A stretch of DNA of 64,000 bases from Bursaphelenchus xylophilus (lineage: Eukaryota; Nematoda; Chromadorea; Rhabditida; Aphelenchoididae): the NCBI GenBank assembly GCA_904066235.2, contig CAJFCV020000005.1, positions 4,397,501 to 4,461,500 on the forward strand. Reading direction: 5' to 3'. A program made the translations under genes and the position numbers. Shown here one piece after another: positions 1-12,600 of the stretch. The notes beneath the pieces are model-generated. The model was not told the origin of the DNA. It ran no database searches and saw only the letters and a list, made by a program, of their open reading frames with translations. Each line of letters begins with the position of its first letter. Position 1 is the first letter of the stretch.

Positions 1-3000
1 TCGACATTTTATGTTGAACTTTCATTTATCTGTACTCCGTTGTCATCAAAAGTTGTTATATTTTGTATTAACGAGATTCCTTTGTTCCGATTGCATCAGA
101 ATTGAGAATAAATTATTCAAATCTCCCCCAAACTACAAAAAGAAGATAATTTTGGCCTCTCAAGGACACAGAGAGCTCTCAAAATATCTGAGGCTTTGGG
201 TCTTCGGAAGCCATTAAGATTTTTAGGATCAGGATTGGCGGATATCCGACAATTCATAGGAAATCTCAATCGTAAATTTATGGTGCTTCGATTCCCACAG
301 AAAATCAACTCTTTTTTACCAATTCTTTGAAGTAGCTCTATTGGTAGTATGAAATTTTTCAAAATCCCCAAAAATTTTTTGTTTAGCACAAATTTTCATT
401 TCAGCTGCCCATAAACTCCATCATCTCTGACCTTCGCCGAACAAATTGTTCGTATCTCTGTATTCTACCATAAAATTAATTTACTTCAGTCATCATTGTT
501 TTGTTGATTTAGTTCACAACCCAATTTATTTTGTGGAATTTTAATTTTAATCCTCTGGAAGTCAGAAGAGCAGAACGTCCCTTTTCGGAGGTACTGGTCA
601 CTGTAACATGTTTTTTGATTTCCGCTAATTGAACCGTAAATTTGGGGCGATTTCGTTTTTCAATCGCGGAGGTTCGTTTTGGGTTACTTTTAGGTTTTTT
701 ATTGGATTCGGTTAAGAGAGTTAAGAGTGGGTTAAATCGATGATCAAAAAGTAACCAGATTTGCTCAACGTTTGATTTATATAACATTTTTTTCAGGGTG
801 AAAACGTAAATTTCTCATTAAAACTGCTTTTTAGTCATCCATTTAGCCATAAGCTTTATGAGATTTCGCTGAAACTTGGCATAAATTTGAAAAAATGGGG
901 CTTGAAAAATACAAAATTTTACAATTTTCAATTTCCTTCTCAATTTCAAACAGCCGTTAAGACGCTGTTGTCGCTGATCACTTTTTACAACGGCGATCCC
1001 GCTCTGTGAAGAATCTTAAGAATTTTTTTCAAAAACAACTCTGATTCAACAAGTTTTCGAACCATAGAAAAGAAAGGAAAGTTGTGTTTTGTAAAGGTAA
1101 AAAGAACGTATTACATCTTAGCGCACTTTTGCTTACACATTTTTAACAGGAAGTTTAAGGGGTCATAGTAAAAAAGTATATATTTTTGGTGATGTTGAGG
1201 GCAAAATTTAGGTTATTTTTCAGAAAAAATAGAGTTTTGATTTTTTGAAAGTTCATGCTCAAAGTTTGATGTGTTTCCTAAGGGCGTATACGCCTTTATA
1301 AAAAGGATTTCTTTATATAAAATACCAAAGGCTGGCTGTACTGACAGACTGTTTTTTGGCGATTTGTTACAAAACTTTTCGAGTTTTTAGCACTTCAGGT
1401 TTAGTCATCATGTGTAATATAAATATTTTTTACCCCGCTTTTTCTCAAAATCTCCTCAAAATTCTTCAATAACACAACAGTTCTATTACTCTCTCATTGA
1501 TCCCGCTCAATTATTTATTTTTAAGCCTATTTTTACAACTCAAAACATACGTCAGATATTACACTGTGATTTGGACCATGTTTACCTAGTAAAAATAGAT
1601 CAGCTGACCGTCGTATTGCTCGCCAATCACTCTCTTCTAATCACTTATCAACCCATTTATTTTGGTGGAGATTTCTGCGCATTTTTCGAATACTTTTCGC
1701 CAGATTCTTACAGTTTTTGACCGATTGTTTTATAAGATTTGAAGGTCTCTGACGATCTTCATTTTAAAGTGCTTGAGCTGTTCATAAATTTCTGTAAATG
1801 CGGAATTACTCTTCAAGGTTCAGTGTATTGTCCGTAGATAGTAACTACAAAACAGTTTATTTTAGTCGAAAAACTAGTTTTCCAATCAAAACAGAAGATG
1901 ATTCTTACTAGTTTTTTGTTAATCAGTACAGATTGACCTTTAAGATGGGTTTACTTTATTTACAGTGGTCGGAAAGGTTTCTTATTCTTACTCCCACGTT
2001 TTTAGTGTTATTACTAATCAAGTTTCGATCAAAAGGATCTTGAACCTCGATCTCTTCGACAAAGAATGTTCTAAAAAGTTTTTTTTGACCTTTATGGTAC
2101 TGTACTTTCCAAACACGTTCCAATCCCTCCCTTGCAACCTTGTCTTTTCCCAGTAATTACCCCAAGATGTCGAACAAAAGGCCGATCTTTCGCCTCAATC
2201 ATCTCTCGCCCCCTACTCTTTAATTCCTTTACCTTTTAAGGCCATCCCCGGCCTCATTACTTGTAAATGGCCCGAGTAATGCCTTTTGCAGCCATTTTTG
2301 TTCCGAACAAATGCAAAGCAAATCGATGGATTTGAATTCTTTTTTTAAAGAAATCTCAGTAACTAAATATTTGATAAAGCCTCTCAGTAACCACTTGTTT
2401 TGAAACCCCCTTTAATGACGTTCTTTTTTTGACGTGAATCCGTGACCAGCAGCGTGAAACCGCGACGTCGTTCGGTGAATAAAACACGAGGTTATGTCAT
2501 AAAGAAAAGAAATGGAGAGGTTAGATGTTAAAGAGGTCGGAAAAACAGCTCAAAGAAAAGGAGTAATGGTCAGATTGAGGGGAAAGTGTTTACAGTGTTG
2601 GCTTCTGCTTGCTTCCCTGCTATTGTTCAATTTTTTTAAAATTTGTCATGACTTGTTTTTGTCATATTTTTTGAAGTTTAAGAAAAATTTTTTCCAGATT
2701 CCGATTTTTTTAAGTGTGAATTTCAGATTAAAATTTTGGTTGATTACTGTAAGCATGATCTATAAGTTTCACAAATGCTTTACGATTAGCAAAGTTCTGG
2801 TCTCAATTCGCCTCAAGTTTCATCGAAATTTATAGAGAATATTTTTAAAAATTTATTCTTTTTTCTACAGTACTTTTTATCCAAAATAGCCCTTGAATTT
2901 TGATTCCCCAATTAAAACTTTTAATCGCAGCCCACGTAATTGAATCCTCTTTATCAATACCTATAATAGTTGAGGTCAATATTTGCAAACTTTAAACGTC

Positions 3001-3873
3001 AAACAAACTGTGCGCGACCTTTGTTTGCATTTTTTTCATTTTCAAAATTTGAAACCGCCTTAGAAACGGAGCTCCTTTACGTAATTGTGGGCTGATTCAG
3101 ACATTCTTTTGTATAAAAATGTAGTCTTAAAAAGTAGTATGATTTCCATTTAGTACCAAACAACATGATTACCAAAGGTTTTATTTTTGTTACAGTAATC
3201 CGTTGGAATTCTAAAATTACGTTGAAAATGAGATTTTATTATTTGAATTCCACAAATAGTTTTCGCTTCATTCTGGCGACAAAAACAGATTGATTTACAC
3301 TGAAAAGGGGTCCTTTCGAGAGTGAGAATACTAATTGAAGTGTGATTTGGGTGGTTTTATTACTTTAATTACAACGCTTTATTTGGGGTGACCCAAGATG
3401 GAATTACATTGAAATTAAGAGTTTATGGGATTAGGTTGGGGTTTTATTGTTTTGGGAGGTAAAATACGCCCATTTAGATTGCAAATTTTACAGAACTCAT
3501 GTTCGAAGAATATACCAATGATTTTAATCAGAGAATGCCGCGGATTTTCAGGTTTCTCTTCATTTTCCATATCTCAACTTCAATGATCGTTGAATAGTAT
3601 AAATATATGCCTGCAAGGTGTGATCTAAAATTTTTAGAACTAGATTTAAGTTTTATGCCAGTCTCTTTGACAAATTACAAGGACGTTTGAAAAGCGCACT
3701 TTCAACATGAATTTTTAAGGAATTTAAAGTTTTTTTGCAAAACCCGTACCTTTTGATCTTCCTGCAAATAACTTGATCACTTAAATTTCTTCTATTTCCA
3801 AATTTCAACCAAATTTTTTCGTGGCTTCCTCAAAATTGACGATGATTTTTACAATCTCTTCCTTCCAGGAGTC
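1..3873. other. No gene seen; AT-rich spacer with a diverged repeat
   Basis: No reading frame here links to others through plausible splice sites, and none resembles a known family. The only structure noted is at about 820-1000, where the stretch around 868-895 resembles the internal sequence around 11970-12003 of the inverted-repeat element in the GCNA gene. It is probably an old fragment of the same family. Promoter elements for the peptide transporter are presumably in the last few hundred bases, but none was identified. Confidence 0.5.
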
Positions 3874-6413
3874 ATGACGGAGAAGGGGTTGATAGCCACC
3901 GTGCGTGGCTACCCGCGCGCCGTCTTCTACTCGCTGGGAAATGAGTTCTGCGAGCGATTTTCGTATTTTGGAATGCGGGCGATTCTGGTGATCTATCTGT
4001 TGTATGAGCATAATATGTCGGCAAGGTGAGGTTTACAATATATTTTGACTCTTCCTTATTTCCGTGTTTAACCCATAGTTTTCTGTTCAGCAAGGCCTTC
4101 CTCGTCTATCACATTTTCATCGCCCTTTCCTATTTGTCATCATTATTTGGCTCGGTCGCTGCTGACAATTATTTTGGAAGATTTAGAGTTATCATATGGG
4201 TAAGTAAATCTGTCATCTTGAAAGACTTTTTAAGATTAGATGAAATTTTCTCCACGAAACAGGAACAACTTTAATTCCAATTATTTCAGGGAAGTGTAAT
4301 ATACGTTTTGGGGCACGTCTGCCTTTCCTTTGGCGCCGTTCCTAATCTGGAGCATTCCGTGAGATCTCTGTTTGACTTCGGAGGTCTTTTTATCATCGCC
4401 TTTGCGACTGGCTCCATCAAACCTTGTGTTAGTGCATTTGCGGCGGATCAGGTAAGATGGTCTACTATAAGGTTGATGAAACAAGTTTTTGACGTCGGTT
4501 GAAAGTTACTTGGCACAAATCATTGCTCTAGGCCATAAATCAGTTGCTTTTTTAGACAGGGCCATGTAAAATGAGGGGAGGTGGCCAGATTACTTCAACT
4601 CATATCCTAAATTATCCTTGCTTTCAGTTTGAAGGCCGTGCGGATGCCGACAAGGAGCGTGAGCGTTTCTTTTCTTTCTGGTACTTCGCGATCAACGCCG
4701 GCTCCCTCCTCGGCATGATCTTGACCCCCATCCTCCGCGGCCGAGTCTCCTGTCTCGGCTCCGACTACTGTTATCCTCTTGCATTCGGTGTTCCCGGAGT
4801 GTTCATGCTGTTTGCCTTCCTAATTTTCCTCAGCGGAGTCCGCCATTATCGACGGGTACCCGCAGATAAGGGAAATGTAATCGGGCAGGTTGTGAAATGC
4901 ATCGGATTCGCGGCCAAGGAGAAGGTGAAGCACGTGGCTAGTGGGAAGAACACGAAGCGGGAACATTGGCTGGACTATGCGGACGGGCATTTCAGTCATT
5001 CTCTGATCGCGGGAGTCAAGAGTTTGCTGGGAGTGATTGTAATGTACATCCCGGTTGTGTTATACTCCGCGTTGAACGATCAAATGGGGTCCACTTGGCA
5101 GGAGCAGAGTATTAAACTCAACGGAAGAGTGGGGCCTTTCACCATCCTCCCGGATCAACTCAAGATCCTGAATCCCCTTCTGATCCTGTTCATGGTCCCC
5201 ATATTCGAGGCCTATATCTATCCATGTGTCAGGAAGTTCACTCCGGTTACATCGTTGAGGAAAATGGCGACTGGAGGTATTCTGACGGCAGCGGCATTTG
5301 TTTTGGCTGGATTTCTGGAGGTATGAACTTTTTTTATTGAACTTAGAGAGTATATTCGAAACTGAAGTTTCCAATGTTTGGAGCTCAAATTTTTAACCAC
5401 AAATTTTTGCAGCTCTCACTCCAGCCTTCTCTGGAGCCCTCTCCAGTCGCTGGCCACGCTTTTGTCCAGCGATTTGGCAACGCGTCCATGGATCTCCGGA
5501 CTCTGAACGGATTCCCCCTCCAAATTGGTAAAAATGAATGGCAATCCGGTGAATATATTGTCCAAACAAATGATGGGACAAATATGAACATCACTGTGAA
5601 GCCTGAGGAGACAATTGTACTTGGAGTCTATGATGTGGATGGGGAAATCAAATCGTTTTCTTTCCCATATTCGGTCAAGAAACCTGAAAATCTTCGAACC
5701 CGGCTGTTTTTGTTGGTCCCTCCAGGCTCTGGATTAATTGGGAAATCGCTTTTTATCTATAATGAAAATGGAAATCTGGATCAAGAAGTGAAGATCGCCC
5801 CAGGCAAGAAAGTGGACTTACAACCGGGATCTGTCAGCTCGCCGAGATACCGGTTTAAATATGGAGATGGGTGCACCAAGGAGAGTTTGAACTGCCCGTA
5901 TGAGAGGTGGGTTACTGTAATCTCATCAAATTTTGAAACATTTCAACAAACGAGTTTCAAGATTTAATTGCAACTTTTTTCAGAGACTTTCGCGCTGACA
6001 TGGGAGCCGTCGTGGTGCTCGATCTCTCGGACATCACCTCCAATGGAGAGCAGACAATAGTCCGTCCAAATACGGTCAACATCCTCTGGCAAATCCCCCA
6101 GTATGTGATCATCAGTGCGGGAGAGATTCTGTTCGGGATCTCCGGCCTCGAATTCTCCTATTCCGAAGCCGCCCCCAACATGAAGTCGGTGCTTCAGGCC
6201 ATGTGGTTGATGACAACTTTCTTCGGGAATCTGATCGATGCCGCCATCTCCGGCACCAAGATTGTTGCAGACCCGGCGGCGGAGTTCTTTTTATACGCGA
6301 GTATGATGTTCGCGGTCATGATTATTTTCATTATTATGGCCATGCGATACAAGAGTGTGGACAAAAAAGAATTCGACGAATTGCCCGCGGAAAAGCCGGA
6401 GATCGACGATTAA
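3874..6413 (+). CDS. Proton-coupled oligopeptide transporter (SLC15/POT, PEPT-like)
   Basis: Six exons (3874-4025, 4091-4199, 4290-4451, 4628-5320, 5413-5906, 5984-6413) join in phase to a 679-residue membrane protein. The family moves di- and tripeptides with protons across the plasma membrane, in worms mainly in gut cells. The N-terminus carries the POT signature ExxERF (GNEFCERFSYFG), where the two glutamates and arginine couple proton to substrate. It is followed by hydrophobic helices, the GDQF-like ADQF, and FAINAGSLL. A large extracellular domain rich in beta-strand residues occupies roughly residues 360-550 before the last helices, as in animal PEPTs. A splice acceptor ends at 3870, three bases before the ATG, suggesting trans-splicing. 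An AATAAA lies at 7038-7043, about 620 bases after the stop. C. elegans has several paralogs and I cannot assign this one. Confidence 0.9.
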
Positions 6414-7438
6414 ACGATTAACGGGTTACTGTAATTTTTTGATTAGAATGTCTGCCTTATTCCAAGGTTACGGTAATTTCATTTTCTACTTTTTTTGAGA
6501 GAATAATTTTTTGTAGATTTTACAAAATCCGTAGCTTCAGAATCTCCATTTTTTAGGATTTTTTTTATTTTAGACTACAATCTTCAAACTCGAATCATCA
6601 AAAGTAAAAAGTCTGCCTTTGAGGGTCTTTTTTTAGTAGTTTTGATGCTCGAAAAAGCCGAAAAAATGGCAGGGTGGGATGTTTTTCTAACTCTTTTTTA
6701 TTAAAAAAGGATTTGAAATTTTAGGAACTTCTCTGCATTAAAAAATCTGCGGACTAAAGTTGACCTTAAATTACGAAAAATCGTTATTTTGGAAAGCTAA
6801 AAAAATAGGTTTAAAAATTTTCCCCTCCGGCCATTTATCAAAATTTTCGTTTCAAAATACTTAAAATCAATTTTTAATTGTTTTTTAATCCATTAGGATC
6901 TCTTTTCATCCCCGATTTATCCATTTCTTATTAATTTTTATTGTAATGTCGCCTTGAATATTGTTTTATTCCGAGAAAAGCAATTCCCAGTACATAACCA
7001 GCTAGATGTATATTATCTTGTGTGTATTTATAGACATAATAAACTTGAGATTACTCGAATCATTTTTAAAAATTTATTGAAAACAGAGAAGTAAGTTATG
7101 ACGCAACAAAGAATCGAATCATTTTTTACAAAAATGTTATTCTTGATGGCTGCCTTGATGAAAAAACGGGTCTTATCTGATTATTTATCAAGGGAAAAAA
7201 GGAAAACAGTGTGTTTTATGTTATATTTGTTGGGCGTTTTTATTGGACAGGTTAAACCTTCGAGTTGTATTAGAATTTATAGCGTAAACTACAGTAATTT
7301 TTTGTTCTTCTTGCTGAAAAATTGAGTGGTTTTTAATATGTTCGTGAAATCCGTAGTTTACAAAATCTTCGTTGCTATTTTTTACGTTTTTTATTCTTCG
7401 ATCTTCAATATTTTTCACCCTTTTTTCAGTTTTTCAAA
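6414..7438. other. 3' UTR and intergenic spacer
   Basis: This AT-rich stretch has no supported gene. An AATAAA at 7038-7043 is the best polyadenylation signal for the transporter. The last bases (7417-7438) contain a T-rich tract and TTTTTTCAG directly upstream of the next start codon, which fits a spliced-leader acceptor. Confidence 0.5.
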
Positions 7439-9274
7439 ATGACTTCATTGGTTCACCGGCCTCGGCAAAGCCAATGGCCGGCCATTTCCATGGACGAGGC
7501 TTACCAAATACTGTTAAAATCAGCAGAAGGAGTGGCGGTTGAGGAAAAGAAATTCAAAGATCTCCAAATTGGTAGGCCCCTATCGATTAGTACTAATATG
7601 CAATTTCCCCTATTTTTGTTCAAAAAGTTCTCATATAAATCTTTATTATGTATTTTGTATACAAAATACAGTATACTGTAAGGGTTTTAGGTGACGTAAT
7701 AGCCGAAGATATTACCGCTCTGTGGCCTCATCCTCGTTTTCGGACCAGCAGAATGGATGGGTATGCCGTTAAATGTAAGAAAATCGACATATACTACTGC
7801 TTCTACTAGTGTCTCATATCATAAAAAATATTGTTTTTTCTAATATTTCCAGCCTCCGATTCGACCGGTCAATTCCAAGTTCTCGGTGGAATAATCGCCG
7901 GCCAGTCCGCCAGGTCTCTAAAAATTCCCCCAAAACATTGTTTTCGGATAAATACGGGCGGAATTGTCCCGGATGACGCTGATTCAGTGGTCCCAGTTGA
8001 GTATACAAAGCTCATTTCTCACAATGTAAGTGTAAAATACGACATCACAAGGTTCAATGTAATCTTTTAGGAATCCGAGGAGCTGACAATTGAGATTTCG
8101 TTGGAAACAAAACCAGGGCAAAACATTCGGTAGGTGATGATAATTTGAGGTCAAAAGGGGAGAAATTGAACTTGAGAAATTTTATTCTAAAAAATTTTGA
8201 AAAATCATCAAAAAATAAAAATTTTTAGTGAAGTCGGAAGTGACATCAAGCAACATGAAGTCCTCATAGACAAATCTACAGTCCTCACAGCGCCAGAAAT
8301 AGCACTGCTGGCCGCCAATAATTACTCCAAAATAAAAATTTTCCGTCGCCCAATTGTGGCGGTGATCTCAACTGGCGATGAGTTGGTCGACATAAATGAC
8401 ATTGCGGAGTTGAAAGAAGGCCAGATCATTGATTCAAACCGACCCATGTTAATTGAGCTGATCCGATCTCAGGGATTTGATTGTGTTGATGGAGGGATTG
8501 TCAGGGATGAGTAAGTGGTACTGTTAAATCAAAGTAATATTTTTTTTTAAATTAAATTTCAATTTCAAAAAAGAGTTTTCAGAAGAGAATTGCTCGTAGA
8601 ACATATCAAAAAAATTGCCGAGAAGTCGGATGTCCTCGTGTTTTCTGGCGGCGTCTCAATGGGGGATAAGGCAAGTGTAATTTTAAAATTACCATGAATA
8701 TAATTTTCCCGGAAATCTCAAAAGTTTTTCTTTATTTTGGGACCTTACAACGTATAATAAGGCCAATTCTAGTTTTATTTCCTTGTTTCAGGACCTTCTA
8801 AAGCCGATTCTGCTGCAGGATCTCGATTTTGACATCAAATTCGGTCGCGTTTTCATGAAGCCCGGTCTCCCGAACACTTTTGCCTCAGGCACTCTTCATA
8901 ATCGTCCCAAATTCGTCTTCGGATTGCCTGGAAATCCAGTGAGTGCCTACGTCTCCTCCCATCTGTTTTTATTCCCATTCCTTCGACGGAAATCAGGCCA
9001 AATCTCGGCCGAATTCGCTCCGAAGATCTCGGTTTTCCTCGGATGCGATATCAAGTTGGACAGAAGACCGGAGTATGTGAGGGCGGTGATGAGAGTGGAG
9101 GAGGGAGAGTGCTGGGCGGAGGTGCTGACGACCAATCAAGTGTCCTCGAGGCTGCTGAGTGTGGCCAAAGCCAACCTTTTGTTGGAATTACCGGCCTTTT
9201 CGGAGCAGCGACAGCAATTCCGGAGGGGAGAAAAGGTCAAGGCGCTGGTCATTGGGCCTATGAATGTTCACTAA
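7439..9274 (+). CDS. moc-1: Molybdopterin molybdenumtransferase (MoeA / gephyrin E domain)
   Basis: Seven exons (7439-7571, 7691-7774, 7853-8025, 8071-8129, 8229-8510, 8583-8670, 8792-9274) give 433 residues, the usual MoeA length. The enzyme inserts molybdenum into molybdopterin in the last step of Moco synthesis, in the cytosol. Recognisable motifs, in order, are SRMDGYA, the GGIVPDDADSVV stretch, the STGDELV start of the nucleotide-binding domain, IIDSNRPML, SGGVSMGDKD, KPGLPNTF and GLPGNPVSA, followed by the C-terminal domain IV. There is no MogA-like domain, so this is the E half only, matching the separate worm gene rather than fused vertebrate gephyrin. Intron 6 starts with GC (8671) rather than GT, since only that join keeps the GVSMGDKD motif. 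A 3' splice site ends about 10 bases before the ATG. An AATAAA is at 9461-9466. Confidence 0.88.
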
Positions 9275-9695
9275 AACATCTTTTGCGCTCAGATTTTCAT
9301 GGTATTTGCGAAAACGGGGTATTTTTAAAATACTTTTTGAAGAAATTTTTAAAAAATCTGTCAACCGAAAATGTCTTCCTAACATAGTATCATACCTAGT
9401 GCATAATTTATACAGTATTACAAATATTAAAAAAATATAAATATTTATACGGCACTTCACAATAAATAATTTTACAGTAATCCTAATTGAATTTTCCCTT
9501 CTTAATCATGGCCAATTTCTCCTCAAACCATCTTTTTTACGCGGTCACGAATGTCTCTAGATCTCCAATATGATGCTTTGGGTAATCGAAGCGAGCGATT
9601 TTACTCCAAAATAAAAAAAAATCTAAGATACAATAAATTAGTTCATAGAATTTACAGGGATAATAAATAATCTCTACACCGTATCTAAACTATCG
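9275..9695. other. Convergent spacer between moc-1 and the GCNA-like gene
   Basis: The two genes end tail to tail about 420 bases apart. The spacer contains the moc-1 polyadenylation signal. On the minus strand around 9497-9600 there is a short stretch that reads like protein but is broken by a stop; it is described as a finding rather than annotated as an exon. Confidence 0.5.
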
Positions 9696-12600
9696 TTATG
9701 ATTCCATCAAGACAACATCTACATTTCCCGTGGTATGATTGAGTCTGGCTCGTTTCCAGGGAGCCCCGAGGCGATAAACTTTGAGAAATCCATTTGAACA
9801 GCTTGGGCAACGGTCTGTTTGGAGGTCGTATTCAGGCAACAGCTTACTTTCTCTATAAAATATGATTAAGTCTCCATTAAATTTCGTGTAAATCTATTGC
9901 TAGGCCTAAAAAATTCAAAACCTTTCCATTACCTGAACCCACAGCACAAATCCTGACAAATGTACGTATAATCCGAGTCCTCATCGTAGTTGTGGTTAAC
10001 GGAAAGAACCGGCAGCATGGGGAGAGTTTTGGCGCATTTTGCTACCCTGAAATCAAAAATATTATATTACCCATGACCAGAGATTGCCACGGCTCCGGAG
10101 CCGGCTCTTGGCTCCGGCTCTGAGCGGCTCCGGCTCCGAGCCGGGAGCCAGAGCCGGAGCCGGAAATTTTGGGGTCGGCTCCGGCTCCCGAGCCCAAAGT
10201 CGGAGCCAGGCTTCCCAGCTGTCAGAAAAGTAAAAATTTTGTGATCTTGTTAAACCAAATTGCTTGAAAAACACTGCGGAGGATGTGACTTGACTGCAAA
10301 AACGTTGGCTGTATAATCTCTGGCACTAATAACTTTTATTTTTGGAAAAATATTTAAAAAAAAACATTTTGCATAGGAGCCGGGATTCGGAGCCCGAGGC
10401 CTTTTTAAGTTTTGCACGGAGCCAAGAGCCGGAGCTGCAAATTTGGCCTCGGCTCCGGCTCTGGGAGCTAAGAGCCGGAGCCGAAATTTTGACCGTGGCA
10501 ATCTCTGCCCATGACCAACAACAACATAACATCCATAATTGCGATAAAAATCCTTACCACTTCGCAAACCTTGGCCCATGAACCTCATCGGAGTAATCCA
10601 GCCGGTACACTGCCGCATGGCACATCTCATGAAGCAGGGTGTTCTCTGCCCTGAGGCCAGTTTTCAAAATCTTGGAGGACAATTTGATGACGTCATATTT
10701 GGGGGTATCGCCAGCTACATATAGACCGGCGTGCTTTGAGATGCGACCATTCCACTCCAATTGCAATGATTTAGGGATCTAAAGACCTTAATTTAGATAC
10801 GGAAACAACCAAAACTCCAAAAATTTGAAAAAAATCTTCAAAGTCTCAGTTTCAATGGTCAAAAAGCTCACCTTATCTTCAAAAATCGCTTTATTGAATA
10901 ACGAAAAGAGCTTCCTTGATAGGTGGATTCGATTATCCTTGTTCAAAACGATGCCTTGGATTTCATTCAGGAATTTGACATCTTTTTCAGGCACTAAAAA
11001 AATATTTTTTTTTCAATTTAAAACTCAACTTACAATCGAAAACTCGGCTTTCCGAGCTACTTCCAAAGCCGTTCCCATCAACTTTTCGTTCTTCTCCATC
11101 CAATTCCTCTGTTATTCCACTCTTTTTGATCGGTTTTCCTCCTCGACTGACACTTTTATTGATCAAAATCTTGCTTCGATCGTTCGATTTCAAAGTCTCT
11201 GACCAAGATTCTGATTCCACGGTTCTTTCCGCTTCATTTCTATCAGTTTCTTCCCCATCTTCAGTAGCATCACTCATCGTTTCTTCCAAATCTTCATCTT
11301 CACCTTGTTCATTCTCATTTTCATTCGTAATAACCGGCAATTTCCTGAAGGAAGAGACTCCCTTCTTCACCACATAGGTTCCTCTGCCATTCTTTTCCTT
11401 CTCCTCGGAATTGGTCGAAGATTTTGAGGATTCATAATTAGAAACCTCGTACTCACTTTCCTCCGAATCTGTCGTAATCACATCGCTAGTGGTCGATTTC
11501 TCTGTGCTAGTCGCAGATTTCTCCTTTTTTGAGCCCTTCAAAGTTGAGTTAGCAGAAACACCGCTACTTTTCATATCATCTCCTCTTACAGTCATATTAT
11601 CCATAAGGTCGGTGAGATTGGATCCACTTTCCAGGGCAATGGCTCGGTTCATCGTTCCGTCGGTCTGAAACTTAATGATCCTCAATTTCATCCAATATAA
11701 TAGTAGCCTCATACCAAAACACTCAATTAAATTTAAAAAATGTCAGGACTGCACCTTGAATAAGGTAAACTAGTATCAGTCTGTCGGGAAAATAACGGCT
11801 GATCATCGCGCCTCCGAATCGCCCATCATCGCTTTGCGACTGCAAGCCGCGACTTGGGATTTGGTGCGCGATAGCGGCGAGGCGAGACATTTTGCTGCGA
11901 CAATCCGCCGTTATTTTCCCCGACAGATTGATATCAAAACTTACAAGGGAAGTACTCCAAGTGCGACGATGACATTTCGATGAAACTAGGCATAAATTTA
12001 GAATAATTTTTCCTAAGATATATGCGAGAATCCTAGCTCGCGCTTTGCAGAAACAACCGAGATTTTTAGATCGAAAGTCGGCCAAAATTTAAGACTTTTT
12101 GCCGAATTCCGGCACGAAAAGTTTCGTGCCCATTTCTACCGTAAAGGATAATGTTTCTACAAAAAATCAATTTTTTCCGCACGAAACTGCCAAAGTTATG
12201 GCCAAAAAGCGTTTTTGTCTCTGACCGCTCTCTACGTTTAGCGTGCTCTCTCGGCGGCGCGCAAAGCGCGAGCTAAAACTTTCAGGGATTATTATTTAGT
12301 CCATACCCGACGTGTGTGCAAAATTTAAAGAAAATCTGAGCGTCGCACTTGGAGTACTTCGCCTGTCAAGAAAATTCGATAAAATCAAACTTATTATACG
12401 TCCAAATCAACCTACAGCTCAGAAGCAACAAACAAAATCAAACTTTCCTTAATATTATCTCCAAGAATCCCCTAAACCATCCGAAAACACTCCAAATCGT
12501 TACCTTTTCCTCTCTGGGCTCGCTTTCTTCTTCCAAGTTCTCAACTTCTCCACTTTCTTCGTCAAGCTCCTCCTCAAAATCGACTTGCTCTCCTTTTACC

